38,325 nt of DNA from NCBI GenBank assembly GCA_003427395.1, contig BFEA01000606.1, positions 553,922 through 592,246 on the forward strand, written 5' to 3'. The position numbers and the translations under genes are program-made. This DNA comes from Chara braunii (taxonomy: Eukaryota > Streptophyta > Charophyceae > Charales > Characeae). Below the pieces are notes generated by a model. The model saw nothing but the letters and a program-made list of their open reading frames with translations, searched no databases and was not told where the DNA came from. This document shows, one piece after another, positions 1 to 13,200 of this stretch (its first letter is position 1; each line of letters opens with the position of its first letter).

Positions 1-32
1 TATATATATATATATCTGCCAAAGCGGGAAGA

Positions 33-73
33 TTCATTCCCACTTTGCATTTTCGACGCAAAGCGGGAATGAA
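33..73. repeat. 16-bp inverted repeat
   Basis: TTCATTCCCACTTTGC (33-48) is complementary to 58-73 with one mismatch. It may be the end of an element extending left of the window. Confidence 0.6.
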
Positions 74-174
74 CCCGTTCGTTTTTCTTATTTTTATTTT
101 TATTTTTCCTTTTTTTTCCCGTTTTTTTTCGTGCCTATCACGCCAACGTTCGGGATGCCTGCGCCCGGTAGTTT

Positions 175-249
175 GAGCCTCGACACGGATCGGCGTACCA
201 GTCGGCCGAGGCTCGGACTCAATAGCTGGGTCAGGTACTAGTGGTTTAA
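175..249. mobile_element. Right end of a TTAA-type MITE
   Basis: The family sequence ggctcggactcaatagctgg, then GGTACTAGTGGTTTAA, ends in TTAA at 246-249. The left end was not found. This terminus preserves the uninterrupted target for the MITE at 26778-26881. Confidence 0.6.
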
Positions 250-1213
250 GGGTCGGACCCCACAGGCATGTGGAAAGGAAAAAGTTTGCCACAAAAGTGT
301 TTTGGGGACCCCACACCTCGCAGAAAAAAATTATGGAAAGGCCAAAATGTCTTCCAAAAACCGTATTCTGGGACCCCACAACCCGCATTTCGTGGCCTGG
401 AAGATCGCCTGTGGACGTTTTCACATCTGGAAAACGACGAACGGATGAAATCACGCCACAAATTTGTGCTAAAATCCGAGGTCGGCCCCCTGAGTCGTCT
501 TGAACTTTTCCAAAACCAGGTCTCGTGGACGGACCACGGATTGTCTGTCCAGAAGCTGCCAGAGGCCTTTTAACCCGTTTCATGCCGCACCGGGTCCCGC
601 ATGTGCTGCCCTACGTCACCCACATCCACTGGCACGGCCATTTTCTGAGGTCCACCCACGGCCTCCCAGACAACAACCACTTTCCTTTTTCGGACTTCAC
701 CCACCAAACTTTCCTTTCACTGAAGAAAAAATACCGCTTTGCCACAAAACACACTCCGCGGTGAGGTCCCGGAAAAACACTTTTCTAACTTTCCAAAACA
801 ACTTGCCCGCTTTTCATGGCCACACGACACGGTTTGTGAGACCCTTTTTCTTTGTGGCAAAGTTTCGAAAAACGCTAACAAATAACGTGGCAAGCGTTCC
901 CACTCAGTTTGGTTTTGCCCGTTCCTTGCGGTTCGGCCATCCTGAGGGGGTAGGGGGGGGGCACCCCCTTCGGTTTGCGCATAGCATGTGTAACGGAGAA
1001 CCAGGTATTGGACGAGCACCGAGACAAGAGGATGTGAAGGTTTTGTATAGGGAAATTTTTTTCTATCAGGTAACCAGCAACAACGGACATGACCAAAATT
1101 CGTGTTGCAATGGGGTCTGCTTTTCTTCTTCCCATCATCGGGGCCTACGATTTGGGTTTGGCGGAAGCTTTCCGCCTGGAAAGGTTCCGCCACGCAATGG
1201 GGTCTACCCATAA
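250..1213. other. No gene supported
   Basis: Overlapping open frames in both strands are mutually exclusive and have no recognisable motif. The stretch contains repeated words such as tttgccacaaaa and its reverse tttgtggcaaag, and caatggggtct twice (1107 and 1195), suggesting decayed repeat DNA. Confidence 0.5.
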
Positions 1214-1408
1214 GTGTAAAGGTACCACACATTTTCTCTTTTTTTCCCCCCAAAACTAAGTTATATTATTCTCGCAATTTCACATTTCACTATCTCCCTA
1301 CCACTACTAACGTCTAACTATACTGGATATACTTCAAACCCTTCTTCTCTTCGTCCGCTACGGATTCGAACTATGGACTGGATCAGTCAAAGTGTAAAGG
1401 TACCACAC
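1214..1408. repeat. 20-bp direct repeat 175 bp apart
   Basis: AGTGTAAAGGTACCACACAT occurs at 1214-1233 and 1389-1408. It may mark the edges of an old insertion. Confidence 0.7.
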
Positions 1409-1409
1409 A

Positions 1410-3100
1410 TACTGCTCGATCAACAACAGACTACCTTTGTCAGTCGGTGGACTGCTTCAGGCTCTGCTTACAATCAAAGCACTACCGGTAGTACCCGTAG
1501 AGTGCGCCAAACTTCATTCAGGTGGTGGATGGTCATCGGTAGATGACACACTCTGGCTAGGGTTTTTCCAGTGACTCCTTTAGACGTAATCGCGGTGAGA
1601 TACATCCAGGTTTGGTCGTAGTTACAGTTACATACATCCAAGAAAGTGTTATGTCCATAGTTGGTCTTTCACGGTATCGCTTAGCCTGTCCATATCTCAT
1701 TGGGCGGCGAGATTCGGATGCTCTCTGGTTTTTAGAGCGTCCTCACCTACCACTTTTTCAACTTTTCTCTAAATATAATTACGGTCAGATCCATACAGTC
1801 GTCACCGAAAAAGCGATCAGATGCATCCCCAACCCCCCCTCTAAGAGTGCAACCTCCACTATGAGCTAGGCAAACCAGCTACAATCGTCCCTCGGCATAC
1901 CCGAGTATGCCACACAGCAAAAGAAGAGTTGTGGAACAGCGTGCCCATGCAGGACCTGGTCACATTGGTAATTAGCATATGCGAGCCTTCACGCCCCGAG
2001 GGGGCCTATTCACACCGGTGTTGAGAAAGATGAGACCCAACGATTTTCGCTTATCTGCACCTGGACGTAAAACTGCCTCGATGTTGTTTCCCTGTTCCTG
2101 GAGCGTGGGTTCGATCCCTATTGGCCTCAGGTATGTACCTGGGCAAGCTTGGTGTTCTACCAGCTAGAGACAACCCGTTGGCCCTCCAAGCCAACATTGG
2201 CCGGACCTTACCCATTATTGTTGGTTGCTATGCAACAATGATATTAGCCATTAGACACCGCTAATGTGGGGTTGGAGGGGGGGTAGGGGGAGGTGCGAGA
2301 GACTGGCCAAAGATGTTCGGCACTAGCATCGCCCGTTTTCCCCGTCAACAATGCCTGATCACCCTGTATCATCGTGATGAGGGGCTGATACAAGCCTTGC
2401 TCTCGCACCACTGCTGTGGTGCCAACCTACCCCGTGGGCTGGGAAGAGTTTTAGGTTTGGTTGGTGCTCCCCCGTAGTATACATAAAGTAGCGAGAGGAT
2501 GAGATAGATGAGGAAAATATACGCAAACAAGATTGAGAGAATAATATAGATTAGTTTTCAAAAAAAAAAAAAAAAAAGGAGTAGGGTGCGACAAAGGGGA
2601 GTCTCGCCAGGAAGCAGCGTTAAGGCTAGTCCGACAAAATAGCGCAAGCTTTGGCCCTAAGCACCATTAGGTTTTGAGTAGTCTGAACATTGAAGACCTA
2701 CGCCTCTTTACTGTTACACTACGTAGGGCATCCTTGCAGCCCCATACCCCATCTACCAAACCATATTAAATTTAATTATAGCTTTAGCACCTCCAGACCT
2801 TCAGGAGACAAACTGTTTACCTCATAACCACGGGAAACATAACCCTAAGGGTAGATGTAAGGTTTTGAAAGTTGAATAGAAAAGGGGGGGGGGGAGGAAG
2901 AGAGAGAGAAAGAGGCTGAATGACAAAAATGAAATACGGTTCACATTGAGGCCGCGATCTATTTCACAGTTAAAAAGATCACAACAAATCCATGAACATT
3001 CTAACTTTTATTATTTTTCCACTTATTCTTTTTAGCGTGAAAAATCATTGAAGTTAAAGTACTTTTTTCGTTGGTCTACACATGGCTTAGCGGCAAAATT
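1410..3100. other. No gene supported
   Basis: Short open frames only, none with a recognised motif. It contains an A-run at 2560-2577 and G-runs at 2273-2290 and 2885-2895. Confidence 0.5.
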
Positions 3101-3102
3101 GA

Positions 3103-3415
3103 AAAATGCGCCAAACTGGAGCGACAATTATTTTTCAGTCTTAGTTTTTTTTTTTTTTAAAATATTGTTTATGAAAATACCTACGACCAAGTCTATGGAT
3201 TCGTAAATTTTTAGAGTTTTCTGCAAATTCCTCAGAGCACAAAAATCGTCAAAATTAGAAAATGCGCCAAACTGGAGTGACAATTATTTTCCAGTCTTAG
3301 TTTTTTTTTTTTTTTTTTTTAATATTGTTTATGGAAAGACCACGACCTAGTCTATGGATTCGCAATTTTTTGGAGTTTTCTGCAAATTCCTCTGAGCACA
3401 AAAATCGTCAAAGTT
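3103..3415. repeat. 156-bp tandem duplication
   Basis: Two copies (from about 3103 and 3259) begin aaatgcgccaaactggag and end gagcacaaaaatcgtcaaa. They differ at about 15 sites and in T-run length. Confidence 0.9.
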
Positions 3416-3990
3416 GCCTCTTGTAAATTTTGGGGATGCACTCGTCGGTACCTTTTTGTGAACCACATTGAAGGAAGGACTGGTCCTCCAATTTTGCTGC
3501 AAAGTATCAACTATAGAAGAGTTAATTGTAAGTCATCCGCAAAATTGACAAGGATTGGTCCCTCAACAATTCTTACCCCGAAATAACATACTTGTTACTC
3601 TACGGTGTCATAGCAAATACCCTTACAAGCAAAGTCACCCACCCAAACGTTCGAGGGAGGTCTTCACCCCCCCCCCCCCCCAACTTTTGGGGCTCCGACC
3701 GAATGTAAGGGGGTCGAACGTCGGCCTCCATAAAAAATCATTCGGCGGTCAAAACAAAATTATCATTTTATTTTTATTTTTCTGTAAAATATAGAGTACA
3801 TGTCTATAAAATGTTCAGGGCATTGGGTTTATAAAACAACAATAACAAAAATCGCAAAAAATAATGATATTAAAAATATGCTCGTCTGCTCAGTATTTTT
3901 TTACATTTTTTTTTTCCCCTTTGTTTTTATTTCTCCTCAAACCTTTTTAATGTGTGTATGCGTTTGTGTAGTAGTGTATGTTAGAGAGGG

Positions 3991-4023
<33 letters not shown>

Positions 4024-5120
4024 AGAAAGGGAGTGAGGGGGAGATGTTAACAGGCAGAGAGAGAAAGAGAGAAAGAGAGGGATGGGGGGGGGAAAAAAGA
4101 AAGAGGGAAGGAGGCAAGGAGAAAAAACTATATATATATACCGGACAGTTCTATTTGACGATATATATATATATATATATATATCACACGCCACAACGTG
4201 CTTAGGTTTTTTTTTTTTTTTATTCAATAATCAGTCAATCAATCAATCAATTAAGCAGCTGGTGATCCGAAGTAAAAAAAAAAAAAAAAACTTATAGGCT
4301 ACCAAAGTGGCCCCACACCTTTTGCCCAACCAGACTCAAAATAATTAAAAATAAAGGAAAACTATGCGGGGGTCACAAAAACGAGTTATGCACTATGGAT
4401 CAAGATACAGTTTCGAACTACAGTTCGGGCAATGTCTATAACCCAATTTTATGGCTAGGTAGGGTGTCTGAAGTGTAATTGTAAATTTTATTTTGCCCCA
4501 TAATACAATTATACCTCAATCTTTTGACTCTACTGAAGTTACCCATAAAATTATTAAAATACTTTATATAGTTTTTTATTTTAAATATTGTCAAGAATTT
4601 AAGACAAAAGTTGTTCAATTTATTTTTCCTCATAAGTTCATAACATAGTTTTTTTTCGGATTTGTTTGAGTTTTTTTTTGGGGGCGGGGTTCAGTCGAAC
4701 ACATCTCCAAGAGGGGTGGAACGTTTTCCCGTTCAAGTTCGGGGGTTCAACCCGAACTGAATGTCGGTAACACTGCTTATAAGATTTTTTGCTTGTAGTT
4801 ATACACATCACAAGAGTAGCAATAAGATCGCTATGATGAGTTCCAAATTTGAGTTGGGAGTTTTTTTTAAGAGTAATTTTAGTGTTGTATTTCTTTCTAC
4901 CTGAACCACCAAATGGCGCGACTCTCGTTAGTATGTATGTTAGGGGTTTGTCAAGGGTTTCCCACATATTTGTATTTTTAGTGATTTTTTTTTTTAACTA
5001 ATGGTCAACTTAGTAACACCGCTGTTGTTGTGAATTCTTTATTGAAACATTGATTAGAAGTATGTATGTGCCTATAGTTATTAAAGGCCCCTCAACAAAA
5101 AGGGCAAGGGGTCAGTTGTG
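3416..5120. other. Low-complexity, AT-rich stretch
   Basis: C-run at 3669-3681, A-run at 3991-4020, AG-rich purine tract to 4130, TA repeats at 4128-4184, T- and A-runs to 4290, then AT-rich DNA. No gene seen. Confidence 0.6.
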
Positions 5121-5166
5121 TCAAACCACTTGTACTTGGCCTATATATCGGCCACGGGCCATTGTG
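5121..5166. mobile_element. Left end of a TTAA-type MITE, solo
   Basis: TCAAACCACTTGTACTTGGC followed by ctatatatcggccacgggcc matches the left end of the copies at 18.56 and 21.53 kb. No right end nearby. Confidence 0.5.
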
Positions 5167-5234
5167 GTACATGTGCTGCAATTTTCGGGTCATCCATCGA
5201 TAAAAGTCATTAATAGTCTGTCTCGTTGTCGGGG

Positions 5235-5290
5235 CAAATACCCTGACAAGGGTATTTGTCGGGGATTTTAAACGTCGGACGGTGTCCGAC
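5235..5290. repeat. Two adjacent short hairpins
   Basis: CAAATACCCT (5235-5244) pairs perfectly with AGGGTATTTG (5249-5258). GTCGGAC and GTCCGAC pair at 5274-5290. A diverged phrase gcaaatacccttacaag recurs at about 3613, so this may be part of a dispersed repeat. Confidence 0.55.
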
Positions 5291-5724
5291 TCTTTCGTTG
5301 AATTGAAAGACTTGATGAGACTGAGGGATTAAAAGTTTTTTAACTTTGGTTCGGACGCCTGTGACGTCCGAGAGTAACGACATTAACTGACAATGTTTTG
5401 TTTTTGTCAAGGCTGCAGAGACACACGGACAAGGAAATGGTAAAGCTAGACCTACCGTAGCAGTCGCGCGATTCAAGGCCTACGTAGGCTAAAAAGAAGG
5501 ATGCGTCGGGTATGGGGCTGCAGCGCGAGAGGAATAGGAAGCCTACCTTTTCTGGGCCGCGGGGTTTGACTCCGAGCCAGGGGATTGATAGGCCGATGCC
5601 GAGGCCTACCTGGTTGGGTGGCCAATCAAGCCACGGTCAGGCGGCCAACCGACGGGACAGAGGCCTGCAAGCAAAGCCAGTTAGGCCTCAAGCAGACAAG
5701 GCCTGCTGGGCCACAGGCAGAAGG

Positions 5725-5792
5725 GGCGGCCTACTGTATGCAGTCCTTCAAATAGAGGGGCGGCCTATTGGACGCAGCCCTTCAAATAGAAG
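5725..5792. repeat. 34-bp tandem duplication
   Basis: ggcggcctactgtatgcagt, ccttcaaatagagg is repeated next to itself with six changes. It sits in a GC-rich AGGCC-rich stretch (5470-5960) with no supported gene despite one long open frame. Confidence 0.8.
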
Positions 5793-6061
5793 GGTTGTCG
5801 TTTCTGCTCCTGTGAAAGGAGCTAGCCAAGTAGGTAAACGTAGTGGACTGCCATGCCACGTATGCAGGGGACGAATTCGACTGTGCCCAACTGGGCTAGT
5901 TTTTTTAGAGCTAGCCATCATGAAGGCACGACCGATTTCGGCCGCGCGATCAATGGGATCACGCGGCGGAGATCAGCCGCCAGGATTTGACATGACCCTA
6001 CGCAAGGACACACATAAACGGTAAAAAAAAAAAAAAAAAAATTAAAACCAAGCGTATACAA

Positions 6062-6110
6062 GGGACGTTGGACCCGGTTTCCAGCAGGTGCTGCTCCCCA
6101 CCAAGCAAGA
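6062..6110 (+). mobile_element. SINE-like element, head only
   Basis: The head gggacgttggacccggttt, ccagcaggtgctgctcccca is followed by unrelated DNA after about 45 bp, without the hairpin. An A-run at 6024-6041 lies just upstream. It may be 3' truncated or diverged. Confidence 0.6.
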
Positions 6111-6347
6111 GAGTTGGGTGCAACACGAAAACTTGGAAAGGGACAGTTTACACAGTTCAAACTGGGTGGGGGAGGGAGGAACTAGTGAGTGACAGTAGGT
6201 ATCTGGTGCCATTTCCAAGGTGTAGAGGTTCCCCCCCTCTCCCCCACCTCCTGCTCAGTCAATCCTTTGGACGCCAGGGTAATCAATGCTGGCAGGATTC
6301 TCCCACAATGATTTTTTTCCTAATATGTTGCTAAGTTATTTGTATCT

Positions 6348-6487
6348 GGGACGTTGGGCCCATTTCCCAGCAGGTGACGCTCCCAACCAATAGATGGAGC
6401 CTCCCCCTGGGTGTTAGTGGTGCCTGCTCTTATCAACACCACTAACACTGGCAGGGGCGTTTGAAAAAAAAAAAAAAAAAAAAAAAA
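6348..6487 (+). mobile_element. SINE-like element, copy with hairpin and poly(A)
   Basis: The head starts gggacgttgggcccatttc. It is followed by a stem of 12 perfect pairs, GTGTTAGTGGTG (6411-6422) with CACCACTAACAC (6437-6448), extended by CCCCTG with CAGGGG. It then ends in gcgtttg plus a run of 24 A. This is the clearest complete copy: head, hairpin, A tail, about 140 bp. Confidence 0.7.
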
Positions 6488-6564
6488 GTCAGACACGGCG
6501 GGCCAGTTGGCACAGTTTGAAGTGACTGAGGCATTTCAAAGCCCCAGTGCACCTAACGGTGCCC

Positions 6565-7405
<841 letters not shown>

Positions 7406-8169
7406 GAAACGGGCTGCAGTTGGCAACAGTGCCCGAACCTGGCACTATAGGCAGGCGCATGTTGCAACAGAAAGAGAAGGAACTCTTGTTGAGCCTGCCT
7501 CTGGTTTGACTCCGTGAAGTGACGGGAGGGAGGGGGTGAAAAACACTCGTTCGTTCGTAACGACGAGCTGCGCCTCACAGAAAAAAAGAATGAGCAACGA
7601 CCACGTATGTGGCCGTGGTAGGTGGTTAGATGCAGGTGTGTAAATGTGTTGCGTCTGTTCGATTTTTGAATAGGGTGCAACCATTTTGGTTGGGTGCAGC
7701 CATTTCTTGAAGCATGGGGCCACGGAAAATGGTCAGATGCTTTTGGAATTGGCAGACTCTGGTTTCTCTAGGGGAACATCAACGTTTGTGGCCCTTGATC
7801 GTGGCCTCAGATCAAGGGCTCAAAGCAGCTTCAAATTTTAATTGTAGGTAAAGCTGCTGCCCACAGTCTTCTCCTGGCTATAAAAGCCAACAGCACGCAC
7901 ACTTGCCTCACAGTTGTTGAAGCAGTGATGCTGCTCACTTGCACTTCAAGTGCAGATACGCTCCACCATATTATGAGGGGCGGTGCTGCCAGCGAAGGTA
8001 CTGCTGGTGGAGAGTTGGAGGTCTGCAGGATGAGGGGAGACGTTGCTGGAGGAGGACAAGCCAGTGCAGTCGTAGCCAAGGGTTGGAGGCCCTTTGCCCC
8101 ACCCTCGTGTTGGTGCTGTGGCGGTGAGGTTGTGCCAATGGTCAATAGCGCGGCAAGGCATACGTCATT

Positions 8170-8610
8170 TTGAGGGGTTATGCCGCAGAGATTTCGGCAC
8201 GACGACAACTTGGTGGGGGAGATGCTGTCAGGCTGTCGCCGCACGTCAAGACCTTCCTAAGGGAAGGTGCTGCCAGACTTGTCGTACGCCGCCGATGTTT
8301 TTTTCAATGCGACTGAGGGGAGATGTTGTCCGTTTGGCGGCACGACAACAACAAGGGTTGTCAGGGGTTATGCTGCCGAAATCTTGGCTCGACGGCAACC
8401 TTTTTTTTTTTTAGGGGGAAGTGATGCCATTTTTTTGGCATGGCGGCAGCAACACTTTTAGTGGAAGTGCTACCTTTTTTTTCGACACGATGACAACAAC
8501 AGTTTTCAGAAGAGTCATGCTGCAAATTTTAGGGCGTCAGCGTGCTGTCAACTTTTTGAGGAAAGGTGTCGCCGAAGTTGTGCGGCGATATTGCTTTCGT
8601 TAACAGGGAT
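8170..8610. repeat. Degenerate ~45-bp minisatellite
   Basis: A loose unit GAGGGG-(A/T)-RTGCTGCCG followed by a short spacer and GGCRCGACGACAAC recurs about ten times with changes and T-run insertions. Related phrases extend left to about 7975. No frame is conserved across units. This is probably an old tandem array. Confidence 0.65.
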
Positions 8611-10250
8611 CAATGCTATTAATTTTGTGCGGCGGAGTTTTTTTTTTACAATAGTGTTTTTGAACGGTGGCGATAACGTTTTGGCCGTGCGACATTGGTG
8701 GTGTAGCCGTTGAGGTGTTGGCACTTGCGATATTGGTGTCGGGGAGCCACCGTTATTTTTGCTGTGTGTGGCGGTTATGGCCGTTTTCAACATGGTGTAG
8801 AGGATGGACTCGCAGTGGTGCACGCTCGGGATTATGCGGCAGTGGTGTGTGGGATGGGGGCGTGAAGAGAGCGAGGAATGAGTGCACGCGGCGGTAGTCA
8901 TTGGGGTTCATGGCACGTGCGGTCTTCAACCAAAATCACCTTTATTTTTTTTGCAAAGTGTGGAGCGAGCGGTTTTGAGTTCCGGACCATCTGGTATTAC
9001 GGACGATGGTGTGGGACCCTTTGGGACCATTTTGGGACCAGGGAGGACCAATTTTGAAATCGATAGGCATGCTAGTGTGATTATTATGAGCGAGTATAAC
9101 GATTGGAGGCGGCGTGGACTTGCGATTGGTTGGGGAGACAATTTTTTTTTGAAGTGCAGTTGAGATTGTGTTGGGACGTTTGGGACCGGTCTAAGCAGAG
9201 ATCAGTTTGGGACATTGGGACCACGTACACTTGGTGGAGGACATGGACCGTGGCTCAGGAGAAAGGTCACAACCTGTGGAGTTGTGAGCCGTATATTTTC
9301 ATATTCTACGACGGTCATTTTCTTTTGGTTGTATTTCTCAGCTTTTTTGAGTGAGTCGGATCAAACTTTACTTAAGATAAGTCAGTTGATTGACTCAGAT
9401 TTCCCTTCATACCTGTGTGAACTCACACTTTGCTTGACCCTGTTCATTGAATGTTTGTTGAAAAGGTGGAGAAAAGTTATGTGAGTCATGCATTTGAATG
9501 AAAAAGCCTGACGTGGGTGTGGGGTTGCATTGGTTTGCTTTAAATTTGTCTGATTTTGCGTTGTAGTTTGTCCAGGTAGGTAGAAGGATGCTTGCAAAGG
9601 AAATTGATTATGCCTATTCGAGAAAAAAAAAAATGATTACATTCCTTCTACTTCTCACATGTCTACATGCTAAAAAAAGTTTGTTGTCTAAAAATCCTGT
9701 GCGTACCATAAAACGAATTCGATTGAAAGAAAGCAGATAAGGTCAAACAAATTTGTTTTTTTTCTTGAGGATTGACACATTCTATCCCGAATGACCTTAT
9801 CTACCTATACCTGTCCAAACGATTTTCATTCTCTATCTCCTATAAGTTTCTTTTCGTCAAAGTTACCCCAAACCTGGGAGAAGTGAGAATAACTAAAAGC
9901 TACTGGCAGTGGATACATCCTCTATCTTCAGGAAGCATATGGGGCAGGGGTTCATTGCTTTAGGAGTCGACCATGTTATCGACCCGGAGTGGACTGTTCT
10001 ACGGGGGGGTACTTGCCGATTCGATGGAGACGGTCCGACTTCTGAGATCCAAGTTTTGTGCTCGGGCGAGGAGGAGTACCCCATACCACTTCCTAGAGAG
10101 AGAGACATGCAACACTTCAAGTAATACACCTGATCAAGAATCATCCGCAAAACAGACTGTCATACAAAAAAAATTCCAAAAGTATGGAGACATGTGTGAG
10201 CGTGTATAACCTTAGGTTGGCGGTAGGCTGAAATGAATGACTTGGGCAGT
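8611..10250. other. No gene supported; GGGACC words and short open frames
   Basis: Between 8990 and 9235 the phrase ttgggacc recurs about five times. A 71-codon frame at 9909-10124 (IFRKHMGQGFIALGVDHVID ...) is not low-complexity, but I do not recognise it and no start or splice context supports it. Confidence 0.45.
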
Positions 10251-13200
10251 GCGTCTCATCAAGTCAAAACTAAGGCAATGGATTACCTTGTCGGTTGATT
10301 TAGTGTTATTGTCGGTAGCCAACTCTTCGTTGACAGTTGTATGACTGTTTTGTAGAGTTCGACTCCAGGAGGTCGGATTTTATTTTGATCTTGTGTCATT
10401 GAATGTGCGATATGATGATTCAAATTCTTTCGATCATCATGTTAGATGGGATATACATTCCTATCGACTAAGGACGACTCTTTTTTATATAATTATGTGT
10501 GGTTGTTATAACTTTCTTTTGATTAGTGTTTAAAGGGACAAGGGGGTTTCATGCTTGGTTGAGATCGTTTAAGTTGACCGACGTCCCTCGTACTAAGGAG
10601 ATCAACGCTCTAAGGAACAGACGACGCTCGGGTCCGCTTTGCGTTAACTAAACGTATTTATACTACAGCGAACGAGCAAACGCCCTCGGTTGCCCTACCT
10701 ATGCAATTGCATCTAAAAGTTTTCGCACGTGGGTCAGTAGCTCGGTAAGGATACACCCATAAGGGTGATGACAACCCCTTAGGGAAGGAAAGTTTATGCC
10801 CCACGAAAATCTATCCTGTCATTAAGCACCACGAGATGTACAGCTGACGCACCCGACTAAAGCGGCGAAGGAATGATGCGACCACGCCCGTTTTGGCGGT
10901 TCGCAGAATGATTTTGCGTCGTTCTTGAGTTTTCTCTTGTTTTGTTTTGTTTAACTCCTGCGTGACATGGACGGTAGGAATCCCGCACCTTTGCAAAAAG
11001 ACGGGAGCTGATACGCTCGACACCGCTTCATTTTACGTTGTGTAGAATGTTATGAGGATTGAAAAAAACTGACCCGGAAGTATTGGTGGTTTAAAACATC
11101 AATTCCTCTAAAACTCCGTCGATCTTTTATTGGTTTATCGGGACCATTATGCTTTGAGTTTGATCGATATGGAACACTAATGTTTACTAAGAAATAAATA
11201 GTTGCAAGCTCACCAATCTTGAAATATCACTTCTTCAACTTAAACCACCACTCTAACGGGCCCTGAACTGTTCATTTATTTTGCCTATAAGTACCAGACC
11301 AATATCTATCGTGACCAAGTCTGGTAGAGGTTCAGTGGAGAAGGCTACCACAATTAATTTTCCTCACAGCGGCCCTAAAGATTTTAAGCTTGGGTAAGTG
11401 CAACTTTTGGTTTGACAAAATAGGTCCGGATGGAGTAGGGGATAATTACTTTACGCCACAAATTGCTACTACAACAAGTGTATGAAAGGTAAAACAAGGC
11501 TGAAATCGAAAACCCAGCTTTACGCTTGAAGGTGAAAGAAGGGGGGAAAGTTTGAACCATATGGTTGAGATACTGGGCGGTATTGGCTAGGTAGGTTGGT
11601 CGTTGAATTAACCAAATTTTTGATAGAGGGTGACAAAAAAAGTTAAATAACAAAAGATTTGTTGCAAATTGTCGAGCCTGATTTTGTCAGTTATAAAATT
11701 AAAACGTCGTATTTATCATGAAATAAGTCGAGATGCTACCTATTGGGATGAACGCTTTATGTAGAGATGTAATGATTACAACCCTCCTTAAAGGTCTATA
11801 AGCTCGAAGACCTTACAAAACTAGATGAGTTAAGACACCAGTACACGCAACCCAAAATTTCCGAACCGACACACACGCGGTCCTAAATCTCCGAGCCCAC
11901 ACCCCCTGTGTGTCGAAATATACCAAGTTGCATGAAGGGGTGGTTCCAGTACGGGGAATATTAATTTAACTGGTATCGCTTTAGAGATCTACCTTTAGAA
12001 TTGAAATATCGCCTTGGGTGCTATTTTTTGTTGCATTCACTTATTTATGTTTTTTTTCTCTCCTTTGTTTTTTTTTTCCAAGTTCATATTCGATACAGTT
12101 TGCTATAAGTTAGTTTTGCATGTTGAATATAACTTGGTCCGTGGGGGGATTTAGGGGAAGATACCCGTGATTGAAGGCCCTGGGTTCATGATCGACATAT
12201 AGGTAAAGGTGATCAGGTTGGTAAAATGAATGAATGCCTAAATGAATGGAGTTCGGATCCGGGTTGAATACATATATTTTAATATTCGTTGCCTTTCCAT
12301 ATCATATGCAAAAGGCATATGATAACGATGAATTCGAACTAAAATGTGAGAAGTAGTAGTTTGCGGAAGAAGCTATGGGTAAAACAAGAAGGGTACGTGA
12401 AAAGGAAGAAACGCGGGGAGGATGAAAGGAGAGCACATAAAAGTATGAACACATACTTGCAAGGAAATGCTATTGCACTACTAAACAAAGAGAAAAACGT
12501 AATATAATGAAGAAAGAAGAAAGTTAATATGTACACGCATAAAAGAGAGGCAGGAAAAGGTAAAGAGGGAGAGAGGTTGGTAACGGGATAAAATAAATGA
12601 AAGAGGACGCGACTAGGGAGGATGTGAATAAAAAGAGAGGGAGAGAGGAAGCGGAGGAGGTGGAGGAGGAGAACGAGAATGAAAAAGATGGAGGGGGGTC
12701 GGTGCATAATCGTTGTTTTTTTTGTAGGGCCCATCGTTGTTGATATTGTTAGCACAACGCTGTTAGATGATTATTTGTTGTTCACAATCGCCTTGCTTCT
12801 ACATGTCCATCTTCCTTTTTGTGAGAATCAGCGCGGACAAGTTCGCTTGCTTTGGAGTGACGAGTTTAAGTAGCGGTAGTGCTGCGTGCTATCTGAGTCG
12901 AGTGTGTTGATTGTTGTGTCTGTGGTGTGGTGTGAGTTCAAGGACGCTACAACCCAGGGGGTGGGTTGGATATCACGACCGGTATGGATTAAATTTTTAT
13001 AACACCTCAAAGGCTTGTAGTGGTTACGAGACTTCGAGGTCGTGCGTGCACGGAGGCGCCTGATGTCCTAAACGCACGTTGTTTAGTAACTAATATGTCC
13101 GTTATAATGTTTTTAACGTAAAAGCATTCACAATCAATATCGTTTTCGGACGTTTTTTCAAAGTTTGATCCGCTGACCTTCTTCATTGTTTCGCCTATCA

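Noticed and set aside
500-1253. Overlapping 237- and 178-codon frames on opposite strands
   Set aside because: No motif, compositionally biased. Mutually exclusive frames in decayed repeat DNA.
5512-6024. 170-codon plus-strand open frame
   Set aside because: GC-rich sequence with internal 34-bp tandem duplication and AGGCC repeats. No recognised motif, and no upstream or splice support.
7831-8244. 137-codon minus-strand frame
   Set aside because: Runs over the degenerate minisatellite and its left extension; opposite-strand frames are also open.
11082-11252. A complete TTAA MITE at 11.1-11.25 kb
   Set aside because: The two termini face the wrong way (right end first, left end second), so they are ends of two different incomplete copies or chance.
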